Of a stretch of 64,000 nucleotides of DNA, positions 1 through 7,322 are shown piece by piece. The stretch spans positions 62,001-126,000 of the forward strand of contig JASGCM010000007.1 in NCBI GenBank assembly GCA_030054175.1. Direction: 5' to 3'. The notes under the pieces were generated by a model. The model saw only the letters and a list, made by a program, of their open reading frames with translations. It ran no database searches and was not told where the DNA came from. Position numbers and translations under genes: made by a program. The stretch's first letter is position 1. Every line of letters starts with the position of its first letter. The stretch is from Alphaproteobacteria bacterium (GTDB lineage Bacteria > Pseudomonadota > Gammaproteobacteria > Burkholderiales > Burkholderiaceae_C).

Positions 1-2
1 TG

Positions 3-1538
3 CGCGCCGCCTTCGTGGCCGTCAATGGCGGTAAGCAAGTCGCCTTTTTGGCCCCGACGACCTTGCTGGCCGAACAACACTACCAAACCCTGACCGATCG
101 CTTTTCCAAATGGCCGGTGCGCATCGCCGAGATGAGCCGCTTTCGCACCACCAAGGAAATCAATGCCGCCGTCAAAGGTCTGGCCGAGGGCACCATCGAC
201 ATCGTGGTCGGCACCCATAAATTGCTCAGCGAGTCGGTGAAGTTCAAAAACCTGGGCTTATTGATCATCGACGAGGAACACCGCTTTGGCGTGCGCCACA
301 AAGAGGCCATGAAGGCCCTGCGTGCCGAGGTCGACGTGCTCACCCTGACCGCCACCCCCATTCCTCGGACTCTGGGCATGGCGCTTGAGGGTCTGCGCGA
401 TCTGAGCGTGATCGCCACCGCGCCGCAACGCCGTCTGGCCATCAAGACCTTTGTGCGCACCGAGGGCACCGGCGTGATCCGCGAGGCCGTGCAGCGTGAA
501 ATCAAGCGCGGCGGACAGTGTTATTTTCTACACAACGAAGTCGAAACCATCGCGAACCGCATGGCGCGCCTGGAAGAAATCTTGCCCGAAGCCCGCATCG
601 CCATTGCCCACGGCCAGATGCCAGAGCGCGAACTCGAACGCGTCATGCGTGACTTTGTTTCGCAACGCTTCAATGTGCTGCTGTGCTCAACCATCATCGA
701 GACCGGCATTGATGTGCCGACCGCCAACACCATCCTGATCAGCCGCGCCGATAAATTCGGCTTGGCGCAACTGCACCAGTTGCGCGGACGCGTCGGGCGC
801 AGCCACCACCAGGCTTACGCCTACCTGATGGTGCCCGACACAGATGGCCTCACCAAGCAGGCGCAAATGCGACTGGAAGCGATTCAGCAAATGGAAGTGT
901 TGGGCTCAGGCTTTTACCTGGCGATGCACGACCTGGAAATTCGTGGTGCGGGCGAGGTCTTGGGCGAGAACCAAAGCGGCGACATGGTGGAAGTGGGTTT
1001 TCAGCTCTACAACGAAATGCTCTCTGAGGCGGTGCGTGCGCTCAAGAGCGGCAAAGAGCCCGACCTGATGGCGCCGATGCAGGCTGCCACCGAAATCAAC
1101 CTGCATGCGCCTGCCCTGTTGCCCGACGACTATTGCGGCGACGTACACCTGCGTCTTTCTTTCTACAAAAAACTGGCCATGGCGCAAAGCACGGCCCAAG
1201 TGGAGCAGTTGCTGGAAGAGATCGTCGACCGCTTTGGTAAACCGCCCACCGCCACCCAAACCCTGATTGATGTGCACCGCCTGCGCGTGCTGGCCAAGCC
1301 TTATGGTGTGGCCAAAGTTGATTCTGCACCGGGCGTGACAAACATCGCCTTCCGGCCCCACGCCCCTGTCGACGGGGCCCGCATCATCGAGATGGTGCAA
1401 AAAAATCGACACATCAAGCTAGCGGGAAACGACAAACTGCGCGTCGAGCGCGAGTTGCCCGACGTCAAACAAAGGGCCCAACTGGTGCGTGACATCCTGC
1501 GCCAGCTGGGCCAGCCCCTTGTGAAAGAAAATGCATGA
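3..1538 (+). CDS. mfd: Transcription-repair coupling factor Mfd, C-terminal part (5' end outside window)
   Basis: This is the translocase half of Mfd, the SF2 ATPase that removes stalled RNA polymerase and recruits UvrA to DNA damage. The reading frame is open to the left edge, so only about 510 of a usual ~1150 residues are present. Visible motifs are the end of motif I/Ia (APTTLLAEQH), the Walker B box DEEHRFG about 85 residues in, motif III TATPIPRT, motif VI RGRVGRS and the C-terminal TRCF domain (LPDDYCGDVHLRLSFYKK). The stop overlaps the serB start by 4 bp (ATGA), so the two genes are probably translationally coupled. Confidence 0.97.
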   Translation, partial: RAAFVAVNGGKQVAFLAPTTLLAEQHYQTLTDRFSKWPVRIAEMSRFRTTKEINAAVKGLAEGTIDIVVGTHKLLSESVKFKNLGLLIIDEEHRFGVRHKEAMKALRAEVDVLTLTATPIPRTLGMALEGLRDLSVIATAPQRRLAIKTFVRTEGTGVIREAVQREIKRGGQCYFLHNEVETIANRMARLEEILPEARIAIAHGQMPERELERVMRDFVSQRFNVLLCSTIIETGIDVPTANTILISRADKFGLAQLHQLRGRVGRSHHQAYAYLMVPDTDGLTKQAQMRLEAIQQMEVLGSGFYLAMHDLEIRGAGEVLGENQSGDMVEVGFQLYNEMLSEAVRALKSGKEPDLMAPMQAATEINLHAPALLPDDYCGDVHLRLSFYKKLAMAQSTAQVEQLLEEIVDRFGKPPTATQTLIDVHRLRVLAKPYGVAKVDSAPGVTNIAFRPHAPVDGARIIEMVQKNRHIKLAGNDKLRVERELPDVKQRAQLVRDILRQLGQPLVKENA

Positions 1539-2257
1539 GCTTCACTCCTCAGCCCGGGCTGACCCTGCGCGGGATCCATTCGCCACGCCCCCTGTGTGAC
1601 TTCGCCCTGATCGCCTTTGACATGGACTCGACCCTGATCAACATTGAGTGCATCGACGAAGTCGCCGATGCCGCTGGCCGCAAATCCCAAGTGGCCGCCA
1701 TCACCGAAGCCGCCATGCGCGGAGAGATCAGCGACTACAAAGAAAGCCTGCGCCGACGCGTCGCCCTGCTGCGCGGCGTACCCGCCAGCGCCTTGCAAGA
1801 AGTCTACGAACAGCGCCTGCGCCTGAACCCCGGTGCCCGCGAACTGGTCGCAGCCTGCCGATCGGTAGGCATGAAGGTGTTGCTGGTCAGCGGCGGCTTC
1901 ACCTACTTCACTGACCGCGTGCGAGACACCCTGCACATAGACTACACCCGCAGCAACGTCTTTGAGATCATCGATGGCCACCTGAGCGGGCGCATGGTCG
2001 ACCAAAGTTGGGGGGACATCTGCGACGGTGAAGAAAAAAAACGGATGCTGCTGCAAACCTGCGCCGAACTGGGCATCACCCCGTCGCGCGCCATCGCCAT
2101 GGGTGACGGTGCCAACGACCTGCCCATGATGAAAGCCTGCGCCGATGCCGGCGGCCTGTCTGTGGCCTACCACGCCAAACCCAAAGTCCGTGAACAAGCC
2201 ATGGTCTCCATCGAGACCGGCGGCCTCGACCGCCTGCTCGAAATCCTCCCCCTTTAA
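1535..2257 (+). CDS. serB: Phosphoserine phosphatase SerB
   Basis: A HAD-superfamily phosphatase that hydrolyses O-phosphoserine in the last step of serine synthesis in the cytoplasm. The nucleophile motif FDMDST lies near residue 29, followed by the substrate-recognition Glu stretch (IECIDEVAD), the SGGFT motif near residue 117 and the Mg-binding loop GDGANDLPM near residue 190. At 240 residues it matches the short SerB form without an N-terminal ACT domain. The ATG sits in an ATGA overlap with mfd. Two copies of the palindromic repeat follow the stop within 85 bases. Confidence 0.95.
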   Translation: MSFTPQPGLTLRGIHSPRPLCDFALIAFDMDSTLINIECIDEVADAAGRKSQVAAITEAAMRGEISDYKESLRRRVALLRGVPASALQEVYEQRLRLNPGARELVAACRSVGMKVLLVSGGFTYFTDRVRDTLHIDYTRSNVFEIIDGHLSGRMVDQSWGDICDGEEKKRMLLQTCAELGITPSRAIAMGDGANDLPMMKACADAGGLSVAYHAKPKVREQAMVSIETGGLDRLLEILPL

Positions 2258-2270
2258 TTCGAGTCACCTC

Positions 2271-2289
2271 ATTGGGGTCAGACCCCAAT
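2271..2289. repeat. Palindromic repeat, copy 1
   Basis: A near-full copy of the window-wide palindrome: arms ATTGGGGTC and GACCCCAAT around a central A. It lies 13 bases after the serB stop and is followed by TTCAG, a flank shared with the next copy. Confidence 0.9.
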
Positions 2290-2318
2290 TTCAGCGCTGT
2301 TGCTCAAAACCAACCATC

Positions 2319-2339
2319 AATTGGGGTCAGACCCCAATT
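2319..2339. repeat. Palindromic repeat, copy 2
   Basis: A perfect 10-bp-arm palindrome (AATTGGGGTC, A, GACCCCAATT) in direct orientation to copy 1, 48 bases downstream, and again followed by TTCAG. The two copies fill most of the 140-base gap between serB and the nicotinamidase gene. Confidence 0.92.
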
Positions 2340-2397
2340 TCAGGTCTGGACTTGTCATGTAATATGAAAGAATTCATTTCATATTTGAGAGCCTGAC

Positions 2398-3129
2398 ATG
2401 AACATTGTTTCCAGCAAGAGAGCCGTTTTGCGCGCAACGGGTTTGGGTCTGATCGCGTCGGCCGTACCGCTGGGGTGGAAAGCCTGGGCCAATCAACCCC
2501 TCAGGCCTGGGGTTCAATCGGCCCTGATCGTGGTTGATGTTCAAAACTGTTTCATCGACGGTGGAACACTGCCCGTGGCCAAGGGAGCCGAGGTGGTGCC
2601 CATCATCAATGCCATGGCCCCGAAATTTGCCAATATCGTGGTCACCCAAGACTGGCACACCCCGGCGCACGCCTCATTTGCGAGCAGCCATGCCGGCAAA
2701 AAACCCTTTGAAACTACCAACCTGTCTTACGGTACCCAAGTGCTCTGGCCGGACCATTGCGTACAGGGCAGCGAAGATGCGGCATTGCACAAAGACCTGA
2801 AATTGCCCACCGCGCAAGTCATCTTGCGCAAGGGCCATCACCCACTTGTCGATAGCTATTCGGCCTTCCTTGAGGCCGATCGCAAAACCGTCACTGGTTT
2901 GGGGGGCTACCTCAGGCAACGGGGCATCACCGATGTATTCGTTTGCGGCTTGGCCACCGATTTTTGCGTCGCTTGGACGGCCCTCGATGCACGCGACCTG
3001 GGCTTTGCCACCTATGTCATCGAAGACGCTTGCCGCGCCATCGACCTCAATGGCTCGCTCGATCAGGCGTGGAAGGCCATGCTGGCCAAAGGCGTTCGCC
3101 GCATTCAATCGAAAGAAATTGGGGTCTGA
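2398..3129 (+). CDS. Exported nicotinamidase-like isochorismatase-family hydrolase
   Basis: This resembles PncA, which deamidates nicotinamide to nicotinate. The catalytic Asp is in VVDVQNCF (near residue 48), the Lys in LRKGHHP, and the Cys in GLATDFCVAW (near residue 190). The metal-binding pattern D-W-H-x4-H is present (QDWHTPAHASF). Unlike cytoplasmic PncA it begins with SKRAVLR followed by a hydrophobic stretch and AWA|NQ. This looks like a Tat signal with Lys-Arg in place of Arg-Arg, so a periplasmic location is inferred. The last codons and the TGA stop are supplied by a copy of the palindromic repeat. A pncB gene lies 13 kb away. Confidence 0.85.
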   Translation: MNIVSSKRAVLRATGLGLIASAVPLGWKAWANQPLRPGVQSALIVVDVQNCFIDGGTLPVAKGAEVVPIINAMAPKFANIVVTQDWHTPAHASFASSHAGKKPFETTNLSYGTQVLWPDHCVQGSEDAALHKDLKLPTAQVILRKGHHPLVDSYSAFLEADRKTVTGLGGYLRQRGITDVFVCGLATDFCVAWTALDARDLGFATYVIEDACRAIDLNGSLDQAWKAMLAKGVRRIQSKEIGV

Positions 3130-3155
3130 CCCGAAATTGGGGTCTGACCCCAATT
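3117..3155. repeat. Palindromic repeat, tandem pair (copies 3 and 4)
   Basis: Two head-to-tail copies. The first (from 3117) has an imperfect right arm (GACCCGAAATT) and contains the TGA stop of the upstream gene at 3127-3129. The second, 3135-3155, is a perfect 21-base palindrome with a central T. Confidence 0.92.
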
Positions 3156-3236
3156 AATGCAATTAATGCCGGGTGACACGCGCGGGATTTCGCCAGACTG
3201 AAGTCACGTCGATAATGGGCATCAAGGAGGCTCCCC

Positions 3237-4172
3237 ATGGCATGGTTTGAAGGCTATGATTTGCATACCCGCACCATCGGCACACGCCCAGTGCGTTTTC
3301 GCGTCACCAACCAAGCTGATTGGCAGTCCCAAAACCATTTGCCGGTGCTGGTTCTGCTGCACGGGTTCCCTCAGACCCATGTCCTTTGGCACCGCGTCGC
3401 CAAGCAGCTGCGCGGACATTACCGCATGGTCATGCCCGACCTGAGGGGCTACGGCGGTTCGTCTTGTGAGTTGGGCGAACCCGACCACTCGAACTACAGC
3501 AAGCGCGTCATGGCGCAAGAAATCATCGACCTGCTCGACAGCCTGGGCGTGAATGACTTCTTCCTGTGCGGTCATGATCGCGGGGGCCGGGTCTCACACC
3601 GCTTGGCACTGGAGCACGGCCACAGGGTGCGCAAGATGTGCGTGCTGGACATTGCCCCCACGCTGGACATGTACCAGGGCACGAACTTCGAGTTCGCACA
3701 GGCCTACTACCACTGGTTCCATCTGATCCAACCCGCGCCTGTACCCGAAGTGATGATCGGTGGGAACCCCGAAGGTTATCTGCGCTTGAAGATGAAGGGC
3801 TGGGGCAGCAACGGCGGCTCGTTTTTTGAGCCCGAAGCCATGGATGAGTACGTGCGCTGCTTTTCCGAGCCCACGCTGAATGAGAAAGGTTGGCGTGCCG
3901 CCGTTCATGCCAAAGCCGAAGACTATCGCGCCAGCGCCGGCATCGACCTAGAGCATGACCGCGCCTCACGCGCCAAGGGTGAAAAAATTCCTTGCGACCT
4001 GTTGGTGATGTGCGGCGACCGTGGGGTGGTTCACCGCTTGTTCGATGCCGCTGGCCTGTGGCAGGCACAGTGCCAAGGTCGGGTGAGTTACAGGTCCGTG
4101 CCCTCAGGGCATTACATCCCGGAAGAGCTGCCCGAAGTCACCACCCAGGCTTTGCTGGAGTTCATGCGCTGA
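3237..4172 (+). CDS. Alpha/beta hydrolase, haloacetate (fluoroacetate) dehalogenase type
   Basis: A 311-residue alpha/beta hydrolase closest in motif content to fluoroacetate dehalogenases, which cleave C-halogen bonds of 2-haloacetates through an Asp ester. Visible elements are the oxyanion motif HGFPQTHVLW (near residue 42), the nucleophile region GHDRGGR giving Asp plus two substrate-binding Arg, the halide-site pair His-Trp in YYHWFHL, a Tyr in DEYVRCF, the acid Asp in CVLDIAP and the base His in SGHYIPEE. A strong AGGAGG lies 7 bases before the ATG. The substrate is inferred; epoxide hydrolase is a less likely alternative because of the Arg/His/Trp pattern. Confidence 0.8.
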   Translation: MAWFEGYDLHTRTIGTRPVRFRVTNQADWQSQNHLPVLVLLHGFPQTHVLWHRVAKQLRGHYRMVMPDLRGYGGSSCELGEPDHSNYSKRVMAQEIIDLLDSLGVNDFFLCGHDRGGRVSHRLALEHGHRVRKMCVLDIAPTLDMYQGTNFEFAQAYYHWFHLIQPAPVPEVMIGGNPEGYLRLKMKGWGSNGGSFFEPEAMDEYVRCFSEPTLNEKGWRAAVHAKAEDYRASAGIDLEHDRASRAKGEKIPCDLLVMCGDRGVVHRLFDAAGLWQAQCQGRVSYRSVPSGHYIPEELPEVTTQALLEFMR

Positions 4173-4174
4173 GT

Positions 4175-5140
4175 TCAGCGCGTCATCTCTGCTGAAAAGT
4201 CCATGGCCGGCCGATGTTGCGGACTGCCTTGGTGGTCGATGCGAACCACATGCACCCCCCATTGGCGCACACCACTGCGGTCGACTTGCAAGCGCAGCAT
4301 CCAACCGGTGTTTTCTTCGGTGCGTGTGAAACCATCAAATACAAAATTGCCCAAACTGTAAAAGATCGGCTTGCCCCGATAGGTCTCAATCTCTTGCGTC
4401 ACGTGCGGATGTGTACCAATGACGACATCGGCCCCCGCATCGATCATTCGTCGAGCCAAACGGCGCTGTCGTTCGCTGGCCAAGGGCTCGTACTCGACCC
4501 CCCAATGCATGAACGGAATGACCACATCGGCGCGGTCGTGCGTGCGAGCCAGCCGAATATCCCGCACCACCCGCTCATCATCGCTCCAGGCGACACCTGC
4601 CCGGTCATGGTCGGCCTCAAAGCTGCGTGGAAAAAACTCGTTGTAACCCAATAGGGCGATGCGCACGCCCTTGCGCTCAATGATCAAAGGGCGATGCGCG
4701 CGCGCCAAATCGAGCCCATCCCCAAACCAGGGAAGTCCGGCCTCATGCAACAAACTCAACATCTCGGTCAATGCCACCCTGCCAAAATCGCCGGTGTGGT
4801 TGTTGGCCAGAGAGACAGCATCAAAATGGCGCTTGAGTACCGGCAAGACCCGAGGATGTGCGCGAAAAGTATAAATTTTGTTGGGTACCGCTTGTCCGGA
4901 TCGGGCCACCACGGTCTCAAGATTAGCGATGCGCACATCGGCCTCGCGCAACAAAGGAGCCACATGGCGCAACGGATCGACGCCACGTGCAATCAATTGC
5001 CCTGGCGTTTCAGCCAGCATCAAATCACCAACAAAGATCATCGAAACCGTCGTCGCGGGAGACTGGGCACATGCACTCCAAACCCATGCGCTGAAGACCC
5101 AAGCCCAGCACACGCGCCCCAGAGCCATGCACAAGTTCAT
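4175..5140 (-). CDS. CapA-family (poly-gamma-glutamate synthesis type) metallophosphatase-like protein
   Basis: A CapA/PgsA-type protein of about 321 residues. From the chosen ATG at 5140 it starts with a hydrophobic export signal ending near ACAQS, then shows the family motifs FVGDLML, NLETVV, SLANNHTGDFG, the metal-site HWGVEYE and GTHPHVTQE, and the C-terminal YSLGNFVFD. In Bacillus the family belongs to poly-gamma-glutamate export, but most proteobacterial members have no assigned role and no pgsB/pgsC is near. The start overlaps the stop of the upstream secreted-protein gene by 4 bp, and it converges on the dehalogenase stop with a 2-base gap. Confidence 0.85.
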   Translation of the reverse strand: MNLCMALGRVCWAWVFSAWVWSACAQSPATTVSMIFVGDLMLAETPGQLIARGVDPLRHVAPLLREADVRIANLETVVARSGQAVPNKIYTFRAHPRVLPVLKRHFDAVSLANNHTGDFGRVALTEMLSLLHEAGLPWFGDGLDLARAHRPLIIERKGVRIALLGYNEFFPRSFEADHDRAGVAWSDDERVVRDIRLARTHDRADVVIPFMHWGVEYEPLASERQRRLARRMIDAGADVVIGTHPHVTQEIETYRGKPIFYSLGNFVFDGFTRTEENTGWMLRLQVDRSGVRQWGVHVVRIDHQGSPQHRPAMDFSAEMTR

Positions 5141-5547
5141 GGAGTGGCCCGAGACAATTGGCACTGGTAACGCAAGGCGCGCCCCAAATCGGGCGAGTAC
5201 AACCACTGCTCGGGGCCCAATGTGCCATTGGCTGCACGAGCAGCCGCCAGGATATCTGGGCCGTAGGTGCTGTGTTGCATCGTGATGTACTGACTGCCAT
5301 CCCAATACTGAACATCAATCACCAGGGTGTCGGCCCGAGCATGGACGCTGGCCCAAGACACTTTCAGACGAAATCGCTGACCGACCTCGCGGGTCGCTGC
5401 AGCGTAAGGTTCATCAGGATCGGGGACGAACACATGGCGCCAGCCAAAAATGGCCTACTCGGTCTCACATTCCACCGATTGAGCGCTGGCCCCGACCCAA
5501 GGCCCAACCATGGCCGACAGACAGAGGGCAACAGCGCGCAGTCTCAC
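5137..5547 (-). pseudogene. Small secreted protein interrupted by an in-frame TAG codon
   Basis: A GTG at 5547 opens a frame with an export signal (RLRAVALCLSAMV...GASAQ) that meets TAG at 5457-5455 after 30 codons. It then continues in the same frame through GWRHVFVPDPDEPY to a stop at 5137. Both junctions are preserved: the GTG overlaps the dsrE-like stop (GTGA) and the stop overlaps the capA start (ATGA). This strongly suggests one 136-codon gene with a nonsense change, sequencing error or readthrough. The family is not recognised. A GTG at 5433 could start the distal 98 codons alone, but that product would lack the signal. Confidence 0.7.
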
Positions 5548-5990
5548 GGCTTGATGTATGCGTATCGCTGCCGGAATTGCAATTCCCCGATCCGCGCCAC
5601 TCCCGAGGGGGTGAAATCGGCATCAAAGGTGAACTGCTCTTTTTTCAGGTTGCGGTTACGCAATGTGATCTCGCAGACCTCGAACTTGACCCCGCGCGCC
5701 TTCAGCGCCGAAACCAAAGGGGCATACTCGATGTTGGAGTTCTTGGCGTCGTGCGCGCCTTCCATGAGGAAGTCAACGCCATTGGCATGCGTCACCACGG
5801 TGATTTGGGTGTCGGGCAAAACATCGAGGTGATTGCGGATGTTGCGCAAACCCTTGGTGGCCTGTGCCGCCGCGTCGTCGATGTGGTAGACGACATTGTC
5901 GCCTGCGTGGGCACTGACAGAGGCCAGTGCGCAGGAGAGAATCAGGGACAAGCCCAACAGAATGGAACGGATCTGACGGAAAGGTTTCAT
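5544..5990 (-). CDS. Exported DsrE/DsrF-like protein
   Basis: A 148-residue protein with a clear Sec signal (positive start, then ILLGLSLILSCALAS, cleavage near AHA|GD). The mature part has the DsrE/F-like alpha/beta pattern: VVYHIDDAAAQATKGLRNIRNHLDV, ITVVTHANGVDFLM, LKARGVKFEVCEITL. The single mature Cys sits where many DsrE-like proteins carry one. Sulfur-relay function is known for cytoplasmic DsrE, not for these periplasmic relatives, so the role is unknown. It is the first gene of a tightly coupled three-gene operon with a small secreted protein and CapA. Confidence 0.8.
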   Translation of the reverse strand: MKPFRQIRSILLGLSLILSCALASVSAHAGDNVVYHIDDAAAQATKGLRNIRNHLDVLPDTQITVVTHANGVDFLMEGAHDAKNSNIEYAPLVSALKARGVKFEVCEITLRNRNLKKEQFTFDADFTPSGVARIGELQFRQRYAYIKP

Positions 5991-6077
5991 GGTGTGTCTC
6001 GCAGGTGGTGGCTTGTGGGCTATGCTAAACCATCTTGCGCTACCATGCGCCGAAACAGCCCCGCAGGAGACCCCGAC

Positions 6078-7133
6078 ATGAACGCACCCCGCTACACCCC
6101 GCAGTCACTGATCGATTTCGCGACCCGGACCCTGCAAGCTGTCGGTATGGAGCCCGCAAAAGCCGATTGTGTGGCGCTCACCCTGGTCGAGGGTGATTTG
6201 CTGGGCCACGACACCCACGGCCTGAACCTGTTGGCCCCCTACGTCAAAGAAGTGCAAAACGGCACCATGTCGCGCACGGACGAGCCGCTGGTGCTGCGCG
6301 ACAAACCTGCCGCACTGTGGTGGGACGGCCAGCGACTGCCCGGCCCCTGGCTGGTGCGTCGGGCCATGGACACCCTGATGCCGCGCGCTCGCGATTTGGG
6401 CTGTGCTTCTTTGGTGATCAAACGCAGCCACCACATTGCCTGTCTGGCGGTGTATTTGCGATGGGCTTTGGAGCAAGGCTTTTTGATGCTGCTGGCCTCG
6501 TCAGACAACAACTCGGCCAGCGTGGCCCCCTATGGTGGCACCGAAGCCGTGTTCACACCCAACCCTTTGGCGCTGGGCTACCCGCTGTCCGATGGCGGCG
6601 TGATGGTGGACATTTCGGCTTCGATCACCACCAACAACATGCTCAACCGCAAACGCGCTGCCGGCCTGCGCTATGACCACGATGTGTTGATGGACGCCCA
6701 AGGCAAGCCCACCAATGACCCCAAAGTGTTGTCGGAACAACCTCCCGGAACGCTCTTGCCCGTAGGGGGCTTGACGCACGGTCACAAGGGTTATGGTTTG
6801 GCCCTGCTGGTCGAATCTCTGACCGCCGGTCTGTCCGGGCGCGGTCGAGCCGACCCCAAGGAAGGCTGGGGCGCAACGGTACACATCACCCTGTATGACA
6901 TCGATTCTTTTTGCGGCCAGCCCGAGTTTCTGCGCCAAATGGATCGCGTCGCGCAGATGTGCCGAGGCAACCGCCCGTTGGATCCCAAGCAACCGGTGCG
7001 AATGCCGGGCGACAAGGGTTACAAGCAAATGCACGAACAATCGGCACTGGGCGTGATCCTGCACCCCAGCATTTGGCCGCAACTGCTGCCGCTGTCGCAG
7101 GCTTTGGGGGTGGCGCTACCAGAGGCGGTTTGA
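6078..7133 (+). CDS. Ldh2-family malate/L-lactate/ureidoglycolate-type dehydrogenase
   Basis: A 351-residue NAD(P)-dependent 2-hydroxyacid oxidoreductase of the Ldh2 (MdhII/YlbC/ComC) fold, unrelated to Rossmann-fold lactate dehydrogenases. Hallmarks are the GHDTHGL loop near residue 42, the NAD-contact stretch SSDNNSASVAPYGG, NPLALGYP and the C-terminal GHKGYGLALLVE. The frame stays open far upstream, but the ATG at 6078 is preceded by CAGGAGACCCC and fits the family N-terminus. The substrate cannot be told from sequence alone; malate, lactate, ureidoglycolate and sulfolactate members exist. It is transcribed divergently from the dsrE-like operon. Confidence 0.87.
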   Translation: MNAPRYTPQSLIDFATRTLQAVGMEPAKADCVALTLVEGDLLGHDTHGLNLLAPYVKEVQNGTMSRTDEPLVLRDKPAALWWDGQRLPGPWLVRRAMDTLMPRARDLGCASLVIKRSHHIACLAVYLRWALEQGFLMLLASSDNNSASVAPYGGTEAVFTPNPLALGYPLSDGGVMVDISASITTNNMLNRKRAAGLRYDHDVLMDAQGKPTNDPKVLSEQPPGTLLPVGGLTHGHKGYGLALLVESLTAGLSGRGRADPKEGWGATVHITLYDIDSFCGQPEFLRQMDRVAQMCRGNRPLDPKQPVRMPGDKGYKQMHEQSALGVILHPSIWPQLLPLSQALGVALPEAV

Positions 7134-7322
7134 TCTGCAACCCCATGTCCTGGGGAATCATTTCGTCAAGGCAGTGCGGCCTTGCTTGCTGCTTGCAAGC
7201 TGCGCCCATAATCCGGCGCCATCCAAAGCGGATTTCGCAGCAGAGATCCGTCGATCGCGACATCCGCCCAGAATCGCAAGCTGAATGAGTTCAGAAACTG
7301 CCCGCTGCGGGCTGCAATGATT

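Noticed and set aside
1301-2197. A 298-codon frame antisense to mfd/serB
   Set aside because: Shadow of well-supported genes, low-complexity composition, no motif.
5577-6077. N-terminal extension of the Ldh2-type dehydrogenase
   Set aside because: It is antisense to the dsrE-like gene and unlike the family; the ATG at 6078 has a proper ribosome site.
7300-7312. Hairpin GCCCG-CTG-CGGGC after uvrC
   Set aside because: Five-bp stem without a T run; too weak to call a terminator.
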